Assembly: GCA_002396005.1 (NCBI GenBank)
Contig: DGVW01000101.1
Span: 1-20,706, forward strand
Length of the DNA: 20,706 nt
DNA from: Oribacterium sp. UBA4274
GTDB lineage: Bacteria; Bacillota; Clostridia; Lachnospirales; Lachnospiraceae
Direction: 5' to 3'
The notes under the pieces are model-generated. The model did no database searches. It had not been told where the DNA came from and worked only from the letters and a program-made list of their open reading frames with translations. The stretch's first letter is position 1; each line of letters starts with the position of its first letter. A program made the position numbers and the translations under genes. Below are positions 14,355 to 20,706 of the stretch, one piece after another.

Positions 14355-15863
14355 ATGAAGATATATTTTGTAAACCCTCCTTTTAAGTGGGAGTATGGAA
14401 AGTTTTCAAGAGAGTCGAGAAGTCCGGCGGTGGCCAAAAGTGGAGTGTTATACTATCCGCTGTGGCTAATATACGCAGCCGCATATGCTGAGAAGATGGG
14501 ATATGATGTGAGTTTTCTTGACGCTCCGGCTAAGGCTCTTGATTTTGAAAAAAGCTTGAAAATAATAGATAGTAATGTGTGTGGAACCGAAGGAAAGTGT
14601 CTGTTTGTTTTGGATACCAGTACTCCGTCTATATACAGCGATGCAGATTTTGCGCGGAAGCTTAAAGAGAAGTACCCGGAGGCTTTTGTATATCTGGTGG
14701 GGACACATCCTTCCTCAACTCCCGATGAAACATTGACAAGCTTTCCGTGGATTGATGGAATTGCGAGAAAAGAGTTTGACTTTACTGTTTCAAAATTGGG
14801 AGCAGTTTTGGGAAGATATTTTGAGAACACCTTATCTATAGATATACTCGAGACAGACATGTCAAAACTATCAGGTATCAGTTACAGAAGCAGACTTAAC
14901 GGAAAGATAATGCACAATAAGAATGCTCTGTATATCACAGATCTGGATGAGATCCCTCTTGCCGCAGAGTTCATAAAGAAACATCTTGATTACAGAGATT
15001 ATTTCTTTGCGGCTGCAGAGTATCCTGAGATTCAGATCTTCACAGGCAGAGGGTGTCCTTGCAGGTGTAACTTCTGTGTATATCCTCAGACCATGCATGG
15101 CCATCAGTATAGACTGAGAAGTCCGGAAAATGTTGTGAAGGAATTTCAGTATATAGCTGACCATTTTCCGGATGTGAAGGAAATAGTTATTGAGGACGAT
15201 ACATTTACCATCAATAAGAAAAGAGTCAGCGATATCTGTAACCTGCTCATCGAATCCGGACTCAATAAGAGATTCAAGTGGTTATGTAATGCAAGAGTCA
15301 ATACGTTGGATCTCGATACAATGAAGCTTATGAAGAAGGCGGGATGCCGTCTGGTCATACCCGGCATCGAGAGCGGTACACAGGAGATCCTCGACAATAT
15401 CAAAAAGGGTACTACTATCGAGCAGGTCAGAGAGTATATCAGGAATACCAAAAAGGCCGGACTTTTGGTTCATGCCTGCTATATGGTGGGTAATCAGGGA
15501 GAAACCAGAGAAACTATGCAGAAAACGCTGGAGCTTGCGCTGGAGCTCAATACCGATACGGCCCAGTTCTTCCCGCTTATTCCGTATCCGGGAACAGAAG
15601 CCTACGAGTGGGCTAAGTCACATGGCTATATCAAGGCCGGTTATGCGGAGTACTGCAGAGAGGATGGAACTCACAATACAGTACTGGAGCTGCCTGAACT
15701 CACCAGTGAGGACATGGTCAGCTTCTGTAATGATGCGAGAAAGAAGTATTATCTGAGACCGAGGTATATACTGCACAGATTATGGGCAGGTCTCAGGGAT
15801 CCTAACGATCTCAAGAGATCTCTTAAGGCGTTTGGAAAGTTTAAGAAGTATCTGTTTAGATGA
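14355..15863 (+). CDS. B12-binding-domain-type radical SAM protein
   Basis: A radical SAM enzyme of the BchE/P-methylase-like class, using a [4Fe-4S] cluster and S-adenosylmethionine for a difficult methylation or rearrangement. The N-terminal 160 residues form a cobalamin-binding-like Rossmann fold (MKIYFVNPP start, VSFLDAPAK, VYLVGTHPSSTPDE); the DxHxxG motif of classic base-off binding is absent. The radical SAM domain carries the cluster motif CxxxCxxC at Cys234, Cys238 and Cys241 in GRGCPCRCNFC, with an extra Cys236 between. EIVIEDDTF (276-284), CRLVIPGIESG and PYPGTEAYEWA are further family motifs. The start at 14355 (AAAAAGGA upstream) is preferred over 14325/14328, which follow the terminator T-run with no ribosome site. 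Within a polysaccharide locus, modification of a sugar, lipid carrier or lipid is plausible but unproven. Confidence 0.85.
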   Translation: MKIYFVNPPFKWEYGKFSRESRSPAVAKSGVLYYPLWLIYAAAYAEKMGYDVSFLDAPAKALDFEKSLKIIDSNVCGTEGKCLFVLDTSTPSIYSDADFARKLKEKYPEAFVYLVGTHPSSTPDETLTSFPWIDGIARKEFDFTVSKLGAVLGRYFENTLSIDILETDMSKLSGISYRSRLNGKIMHNKNALYITDLDEIPLAAEFIKKHLDYRDYFFAAAEYPEIQIFTGRGCPCRCNFCVYPQTMHGHQYRLRSPENVVKEFQYIADHFPDVKEIVIEDDTFTINKKRVSDICNLLIESGLNKRFKWLCNARVNTLDLDTMKLMKKAGCRLVIPGIESGTQEILDNIKKGTTIEQVREYIRNTKKAGLLVHACYMVGNQGETRETMQKTLELALELNTDTAQFFPLIPYPGTEAYEWAKSHGYIKAGYAEYCREDGTHNTVLELPELTSEDMVSFCNDARKKYYLRPRYILHRLWAGLRDPNDLKRSLKAFGKFKKYLFR

Positions 15864-15895
15864 AATATACGTACAGGCACAGGTCTGATATAATG

Positions 15896-15927
15896 AACAG
15901 GTTGGGTTTAGGCTCAACCTGTTTTTT
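15896..15927 (+). terminator. Rho-independent terminator after the radical SAM gene
   Basis: AACAGGTTGGG (15896-15906) pairs with CTCAACCTGTT (15913-15923) over 11 bp (one G-T); loop TTTAGG; T-run to 15927. Confidence 0.94.
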
Positions 15928-16024
15928 ACTGAAATCCTGCGGCAAATGAGGATATAGAATGCAGATTGCATGATGCATAATGCAGAGTTCCGCCGGAATA
16001 TTGATGATTGGATTGGAATAGACG

Positions 16025-17152
16025 ATGTTTAAGGTTGCAGTATTGATGTCAACATACAATGGAGAGCGGTATCTCAACTGTCAGATTGACAGCCTGCTCA
16101 GGCAGGAAGGTGTCGATGTTGAGATACTTGCAAGAGATGACGGGTCCAAGGACAGGACACTGGAGATACTTGAGTCATATAAATGTAAAATAAGAGATTG
16201 TGCCAAAGAGCAAGGAGAAATCCAAAAAACCGATGCATATATCATAAGGGATACACCTCGGGAGCCGGATAGAGTTTCTATAGATAACAGACAGACCGGT
16301 AAAGGTGAAACTTACGGAATAAGAAGTAAAAAGTCCGGCAGATGTGTGAAATTTGATTACTATGCAGGTGAGAATGTAGGCCCGGCACGAAGCTTTCTCG
16401 ATCTCATGAAGCATGCTCCGGAGGCGGATTTTTATGCATTGTGCGATCAGGATGATACTTGGCTCCCGGATAAGCTTCAGATTTCGGTTCAGGCCATCAT
16501 CGACTCCGGAGAACAACATGGACAAACTAAAGATATGATTCCAACATGTAATGACACAAAATCGGACAGAATTAAATATAATAAGCCTGTATTATACTAT
16601 GGAAACCCGAGATTTTCCGACAATGACGGAAATCTGTTGAAAGGGCCTCAAGGCATATATGAAACCTCCACGGATTTTCCGGCTTGTCTCATAAAGTCAA
16701 ACTCCACGGGATGCACTATGGTTTTTGACAGGACTCTCCTCGATATCATTAACCGAAAAACACCGGGGCCGATAACCATGCATGATGAGTGGCTCCATAA
16801 AGTGTGCCTGGCCCTTGGCGGCAGTGTGATATACGACGAGGATGTGCACATCCTCTACAGACAACATGGCAACAATACCATAGGTGGGCAGCTGTCCATG
16901 AAGAAGGTTATGAAAAGATATGTAGACACATTGCTTAAACCTGACTGCATAAGGAGCAGATGCATAGGAAGTCTTCTGGAGGCGTACGGAGATGAGATGC
17001 CTGAAGACTATATAAGGATGGCTGCAAAGGTTGCATGTTACAAGGATTCACTTCCGGCGAGATTCAGGCTATTTCTGGACCGGGAGATAAAAACTGATTA
17101 TGTAAAGAGAAATCTGATGTTTAAGCTTGCAGTGCTTTTGGGGATATTTTGA
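16025..17152 (+). CDS. GT2 glycosyltransferase (rhamnosyltransferase-like)
   Basis: Adds a sugar from a nucleotide donor to the lipid-linked repeat unit in the cytoplasm. The 375-residue protein opens with VAVLMSTYNGERYL, has the donor-binding DDGSKDRTLEIL (38-49), the metal-binding DQDD (141-144) in ALCDQDDTWLPDKL, SNSTGCTMVFD, and the acceptor/base motif HDEWLHKVCLALGG (253-266), followed by LYRQHGNN. These fit RgpA/RfbF-like rhamnosyltransferases; the sugar itself is inferred. Two stretches look inserted relative to that family: about residues 53-108, where the sequence normally passes directly to the GENVGPARS strand, and about 161-185. A weak ribosome site (TTGGAATA) precedes the ATG. 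It begins the run of genes continuing to the right edge, and follows a terminator with 97 nt in which no convincing promoter was found. Confidence 0.88.
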   Translation: MFKVAVLMSTYNGERYLNCQIDSLLRQEGVDVEILARDDGSKDRTLEILESYKCKIRDCAKEQGEIQKTDAYIIRDTPREPDRVSIDNRQTGKGETYGIRSKKSGRCVKFDYYAGENVGPARSFLDLMKHAPEADFYALCDQDDTWLPDKLQISVQAIIDSGEQHGQTKDMIPTCNDTKSDRIKYNKPVLYYGNPRFSDNDGNLLKGPQGIYETSTDFPACLIKSNSTGCTMVFDRTLLDIINRKTPGPITMHDEWLHKVCLALGGSVIYDEDVHILYRQHGNNTIGGQLSMKKVMKRYVDTLLKPDCIRSRCIGSLLEAYGDEMPEDYIRMAAKVACYKDSLPARFRLFLDREIKTDYVKRNLMFKLAVLLGIF

Positions 17153-17179
17153 TGATGTTTAACCAGAGAGTGAGATCGT

Positions 17180-18013
17180 ATGAAAATAGAAGTATTTGTT
17201 GCAACACAAAAGGAGATAAAAATACCATTAGACAGTTGTTATAAACCTATATTTGTAGGAGCTGCTCTAAAGGATGAAGAAACTGTTAAACAACTAAAGT
17301 ATTTGAACGATGCGACAGGCAGTAATATTTCTGATAAAAACAGATCCTTTTGCGAGTTGACGGCATTGTACTGGATGTGGAAAAACAGTAAAGCCGATGT
17401 GGTGGGACTTGCGCATTATCGCAGATATCTGTGTGAAACAGGTAAACTCAGAGATACAGAAGCTATATTGAGTGAACAACAGATTTCAAAATACATGTCA
17501 GAATATGATGTTATTCTTCCTAAGAAAGAATGTTTGCTTGGAAAGGTACGCAGACACTATGGTTATCTTCAGCATGTGGAAGATTATGACAGATTGAGAG
17601 ATATTATAAGGATCAAGTATCCTGATTATGTGGACGCGTTTGATCAGATATCAGATCAGGATGAAATTTATATCTGTAATATGTTTATAGGAAAGAAAGC
17701 AAGCGTTGATTCTTATTGTCAATGGCTGTTTGATATACTGTTTGAGCTGGAAAAGCAAACGGATATATCTGAGTATGACGCAAATGAAAAACGGATATTT
17801 GGTTATCTGTCAGAAAGACTGTTCAATGTATGGCTGTTGAAAAATCGTATGAAGGTAAAAGAAGTGTATCTTTTAAATACAGAGGAAACCCGGCTTGACA
17901 GAGTAAAGAAATATTTCCATTTGTTTAACTATAAAGTATTGAAGATAGATGTGCTGAAATATGCACATGCAAGAACACAAAAGAGAAAAAGAAGGCAGGC
18001 TAAGGTGTTGTGA
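17180..18013 (+). CDS. DUF4422-family glycosyltransferase
   Basis: A 277-residue protein of the DUF4422 family, found in capsule and exopolysaccharide loci. The family has been recognised as glycosyltransferase-like; a member in Klebsiella O-antigen synthesis is a galactofuranosyltransferase (recalled). Diagnostic stretches are VFVATQKEIKIP at the start, TGSNISDKNRSFCELTALYW (46-65), VGLAHYRRYL (75-84), YDVILPKK, IYICNMFIGKK and GYLSERLFNVWL. Length is normal for the family. AGAGAGTGAG lies before the ATG at 17180. It sits 27 nt after the previous GT gene and overlaps the next by 4 nt (GTGA), so it is in one operon. Function as a GT is well supported; Galf transfer is inference. Confidence 0.87.
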   Translation: MKIEVFVATQKEIKIPLDSCYKPIFVGAALKDEETVKQLKYLNDATGSNISDKNRSFCELTALYWMWKNSKADVVGLAHYRRYLCETGKLRDTEAILSEQQISKYMSEYDVILPKKECLLGKVRRHYGYLQHVEDYDRLRDIIRIKYPDYVDAFDQISDQDEIYICNMFIGKKASVDSYCQWLFDILFELEKQTDISEYDANEKRIFGYLSERLFNVWLLKNRMKVKEVYLLNTEETRLDRVKKYFHLFNYKVLKIDVLKYAHARTQKRKRRQAKVL

Positions 18014-18795
18014 ATATATCTCAAGGCACAGAAGTTGAAGTAAGTGTTATCATGCCGTTGTACAACGGAGCTGATTATATAATCGATGCTGTAAAAAGCG
18101 TATTGGCACAGACTTATAGAAATTTCGAATTGATTCTCATAGACGATTGTTCTAAGGATGATGGACTTTTGAGGGTAAAGCAGACGTTTTCAGATGAACG
18201 TATCAGATGTTTTGTAAATCAGGAAAATAAGGGAGTTGCCTATACAAGAAACTATGGCGTTTCGCAGGCAAAGGGAAAGTGGATTGCCTTTTTAGACAGT
18301 GATGATCTTTGGGATAGTTACAAACTCGAAAAACAGATGAAGCTGGTTTTAGAGCGCCCACAGGTTAAACTGTGTTTTACGGGCAGTGGATTTATAACTG
18401 AAACCGGAGAAGGTTATGATTACATACTCCATGTTCCTGAGAGGATAACATTGAAAGAGGTTTTAAAACAGAATCTGATATCCTGTTCTTCTGTATTGGT
18501 AGATAAAGATCTGTACATGAAATATCCTATGCCGGAGATTGGAAAAATGCATGAGGACTTTGCCTCATGGATCGGGATACTCAGAGAAACAGGGTGTGCT
18601 TATGGGATTGACGAGCCACTATTAAAATACAGGATAACATCCGGATCAAAATCAGGTAATAAGATAAAAGCTGCCATGATGAATTGGAATACTTACAGAT
18701 ATGTGGGATTAAATTTGTTTGAAGCAATATATTACATGATCATATACTCAATCAGAAGCTTGAAAAAATACCACAGCATAAAAAGATCATCGTAA
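18010..18795 (+). CDS. GT2 glycosyltransferase (TuaG-like)
   Basis: A single-domain GT2 enzyme of 261 residues. It starts at a GTG overlapping the DUF4422 stop as GTGA (18010-18013), a sign of translational coupling, with AAGG four nt before it. Motifs are VSVIMPLYNG (11-20), the donor-binding LILIDDCSKD (41-50), NKGVAYTRNYG (73-83), metal-binding LDSDDLW (95-101) and the general-base region MHEDFASW (about 181-188), then YRITSGSKSGNK near the C-terminus. The overall pattern is closest to TuaG-type enzymes from teichuronic acid and EPS loci. Substrate is not predictable. No inserted loop is evident here, in contrast with the GT2 at 16025. Confidence 0.9.
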   Translation: MNISQGTEVEVSVIMPLYNGADYIIDAVKSVLAQTYRNFELILIDDCSKDDGLLRVKQTFSDERIRCFVNQENKGVAYTRNYGVSQAKGKWIAFLDSDDLWDSYKLEKQMKLVLERPQVKLCFTGSGFITETGEGYDYILHVPERITLKEVLKQNLISCSSVLVDKDLYMKYPMPEIGKMHEDFASWIGILRETGCAYGIDEPLLKYRITSGSKSGNKIKAAMMNWNTYRYVGLNLFEAIYYMIIYSIRSLKKYHSIKRSS

Positions 18796-18864
18796 CGAGT
18801 GCAGGAGCTAATAAAACATCGCACAGGATAAAAGATAAAATTACAGTAAGGAACAGAAAGAGCT

Positions 18865-20085
18865 ATGAAGGTGATTTATGTCGCATCAGATAATAATGCT
18901 GCATCAGGAGCATTTATCTGTATGGTGCGATTGGTACAGGAAATAAAAAACAGAGGAGTTGATGTCAAGGTGATACTTCCCAAGGAAGGGGATGGCACCA
19001 AATTGCTGGTGGATGCAGGGGTGCCTTTTGTGACCATTAAGTCATATAGTTGGGACACGCCGATTGATTCTGATCTCTATTATCTTGCCAAAATTCCTGT
19101 AAAAAAGTTTCTGAACATTTTTGCAATTCACTTGATCAAGAGATATCTCAGGGCGGAAAGACCGGATTTAGTTCATATCAATACTTCGTACTCCTATGTT
19201 GCGGCAGTGGCTGCATATGATTTAAAGATTCCTGTAGTATGGCATATAAGAGAGTTTCTGGAAGAAGACCAGAATAATCGTATGTGGAACAGAGAGAAAG
19301 GTTATGCTCTCATGAGTGCCGCTGATGCCATAATTACCATTTCACAGGCTATCTATGATAAGTACAAGAGTATATTGCCGGAGAAGAAGGTTTCTTGGGT
19401 TTATGATGGTGTCGATGCAGGGAAATTCTATTGTCCTGAAAAAGAGATAATGCTTGATGATGAGATAAAAATGGTTTGTGTCGGAGGGCTGTATCCTAAA
19501 AAGGGACAAGCACTGCTGATTGAGGCTTTGGGCAGATATATCGAAGAGCATCAAATGGATATCTGTGATCCCGTAAACGATAAAAAAACAATTTTTAATC
19601 AGGATAATGGGCAAAGAAATCTCAGCATAAGACTGAAAATAGTTGGAAGAGGGCCTGAAGAGGAAAGGTTAAAAGCATTAGTATCTGATTTGAAACTAAG
19701 CGAATACGTTACATTTGAAGGGTTCAGCAGCTGCCCCGAGAAGTATTACAGGGAAAGTGATATCTCATTTATGACTTCGACCGCAGAAGCCTTTGGACTT
19801 GTTACGGTGGAGGCGATGCTTAGCGGAGCACTGGTTATAGGTGCTGATAGCGCAGGTACGAGAGAAATCATAAGTGATAAAGAAACGGGACTTCTGTATA
19901 AGACGGGAGATATTGATGATTTTGTAAGCGTGATAGACTATGCAATCCGCCATCGGGCTGAGATGAAAAGGATAGCTGCTGATGGCAGACTGATGGCATT
20001 AGAGACGTTTACTGCCCAAAGAAATGCAGATAGAGTATTGATGATTTATGATGAAGTTTTTAAAAGCAAAACAGATAGAAGATGA
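18865..20085 (+). CDS. GT4-family glycosyltransferase
   Basis: A retaining GT-B enzyme of 406 residues acting on the cytoplasmic lipid-linked intermediate. The N-terminal half (1-185) binds acceptor, with VIYVASDNNAASGAFICMVR, DLVHINTSYSYVAA and VVWHIRE. The C-terminal donor-binding domain has MVCVGGLYPKKGQALLIEAL (203-222), LKIVGRGPEEERLK and the EX7E-type signature STAEAFGLVTVEAM (305-318; Glu308 and Glu316), then GTREIISDKETGLLY. Residues about 229-254 (MDICDPVNDKKTIFNQDNGQ onward) interrupt the usual short link between the helix and the LKIVGRG strand and look inserted. AGGAACAG/AGAAAGAG precede the ATG; the gap to the previous gene is 69 nt. Its stop codon lies inside a 17-bp tandem duplication. 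Confidence 0.9.
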   Translation: MKVIYVASDNNAASGAFICMVRLVQEIKNRGVDVKVILPKEGDGTKLLVDAGVPFVTIKSYSWDTPIDSDLYYLAKIPVKKFLNIFAIHLIKRYLRAERPDLVHINTSYSYVAAVAAYDLKIPVVWHIREFLEEDQNNRMWNREKGYALMSAADAIITISQAIYDKYKSILPEKKVSWVYDGVDAGKFYCPEKEIMLDDEIKMVCVGGLYPKKGQALLIEALGRYIEEHQMDICDPVNDKKTIFNQDNGQRNLSIRLKIVGRGPEEERLKALVSDLKLSEYVTFEGFSSCPEKYYRESDISFMTSTAEAFGLVTVEAMLSGALVIGADSAGTREIISDKETGLLYKTGDIDDFVSVIDYAIRHRAEMKRIAADGRLMALETFTAQRNADRVLMIYDEVFKSKTDRR

Positions 20086-20115
20086 ATCAGACTAAAACAT
20101 GAATCAGGCTAAAAC
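20082..20115 (+). repeat. 17-bp tandem duplication at the end of the GT4 gene
   Basis: ATGAATCAGACTAAAAC (20082-20098) is followed immediately by ATGAATCAGGCTAAAAC (20099-20115), differing at one base. The GT4 stop codon TGA (20083-20085) is in the first copy. Confidence 0.9.
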
Positions 20116-20158
20116 ATGTTGGTACAGATGAAAGTTTATATTTAAAGGATTGATGTAG

Positions 20159-20706
20159 ATGAAACTTGAACGTAGTGAAAATACGAAAAGAGGAGTTGTG
20201 GCAGGAGCTTTCAACAGAGGACTTGCCATGCTCTTTCCTTTTCTGATACGAACCACAATTATACACAGGATGGGGATAGAGTATCTCGGACTCAACAGTC
20301 TGTTTAGTTCTATACTTCAGGTGCTGAGTCTTTCTGAGCTTGGATTCAGCAGCGCAATCATTTACAGTATGTATAAGCCTTTGGCTGATAATGATACAAA
20401 AACCATCAATGCGCTGCTATCATTTTTCAGAAATGTATATCGTGTCATAGGAACCGTAATCACTATAGTCGGTATTGCACTGATACCAGTACTTCATAAA
20501 CTGATAAATGGTACAGCCCCTTCTGATATCAATATCTACATCATTTATCTGGTATATCTTGGTAATACTGTAATCAGTTATTTCTTTTTTGGATATCTTT
20601 CTTCTATATTAAATGCACATCAACGACTGGATATACAAAGCCTGATAGCAAGTCTGACACAGACTCTGGGTTATATTTGTCAGCTCATTGTGATATTGAG
20701 TGTCTC
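20159..20706 (+). CDS. Wzx-type polysaccharide flippase, 3' end outside window
   Basis: Flips undecaprenyl-linked repeat units across the membrane. Only the first 182 residues are in the window; the frame is open to the end. The start at 20159 has AAAGGA (20144-20149) nine nt upstream. The protein begins with a short charged segment, then RGVVAGAFNRGLAMLFPFLIRTTIIHRMG and YLGLNSLFSSILQVLSLSELG in sequence, the family's standard opening of two membrane helices around an Arg and a GL-x-LF stretch. Further hydrophobic segments follow (VIGTVITIVGIALIPVL, IYLVYLGNTVISYFFFGYL and the terminal YICQLIVILSV). It is the fifth gene of the apparent 16025 operon, 73 nt after the GT4 stop. Confidence 0.88.
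   Translation, partial: MKLERSENTKRGVVAGAFNRGLAMLFPFLIRTTIIHRMGIEYLGLNSLFSSILQVLSLSELGFSSAIIYSMYKPLADNDTKTINALLSFFRNVYRVIGTVITIVGIALIPVLHKLINGTAPSDINIYIIYLVYLGNTVISYFFFGYLSSILNAHQRLDIQSLIASLTQTLGYICQLIVILSV

Noticed and set aside
1..20706. tRNA, rRNA, CRISPR array, insertion sequence or integrase
   Set aside because: No cloverleaf, regular spaced repeat, transposase motif or terminal inverted repeat was seen by eye on either strand.

Overview
The window looks like chromosomal DNA from a Gram-positive anaerobe of the Lachnospiraceae, with Butyrivibrio, Pseudobutyrivibrio or Roseburia relatives most likely. This is inferred from protein style (LCP protein with a Thr/Glu/Lys-rich tail, choline-binding-type wall repeats, DUF4422 and tandem GT2 enzymes), moderate GC, AGGAG-type ribosome binding sites and sigma-A-like promoters. 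No rRNA or marker gene is present to confirm it. All genes lie on the + strand.

Most of the window is a Wzx/Wzy-type surface polysaccharide locus. From the left: the 3' part of a tandem-domain GT2 glycosyltransferase (3-1586), an undecaprenyl-phosphate sugar phosphotransferase that starts the repeat unit (1685-3100), and a LytR-CpsA-Psr (LCP) protein likely to attach finished polymer to peptidoglycan (3280-5340). Next is a secreted protein made mainly of cell-wall-binding repeats (5685-7400), with its own strong promoter and terminator and a codon use that suggests very high expression. On the right are an O-antigen ligase/Wzy-type polymerase (11959-13677), a small lipoprotein (13771-14280), a radical SAM protein (14355-15863), and an apparent operon of GT2, DUF4422, GT2, GT4 and a Wzx flippase cut by the right edge (16025-20706).

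An AT-richer accessory island of about 4.4 kb (about 7456-11834) splits the polysaccharide genes. It holds an unknown small membrane protein, a Panacea/DUF4065 antitoxin-like gene followed closely by a GNAT-fold protein (a likely toxin-antitoxin-type pair), and an AAA-ATPase with a PD-(D/E)XK nuclease domain. Just upstream of that ATPase lies a short relic of a second member of the same ATPase family (10004-10087), so the site has probably received such genes more than once.

Two patterns stand out. First, four polysaccharide enzymes (tandem GT2, Wzy, GT2 and GT4) carry hydrophilic insertions of about 25-60 residues at loop positions where relatives are, from memory, much shorter. Second, two intrinsic terminators sit directly against the next gene's ribosome binding site (7421-7469 and 14296-14355), leaving no room for a promoter, so those downstream genes probably depend on readthrough. 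No tRNA, rRNA, CRISPR array or insertion sequence was seen.
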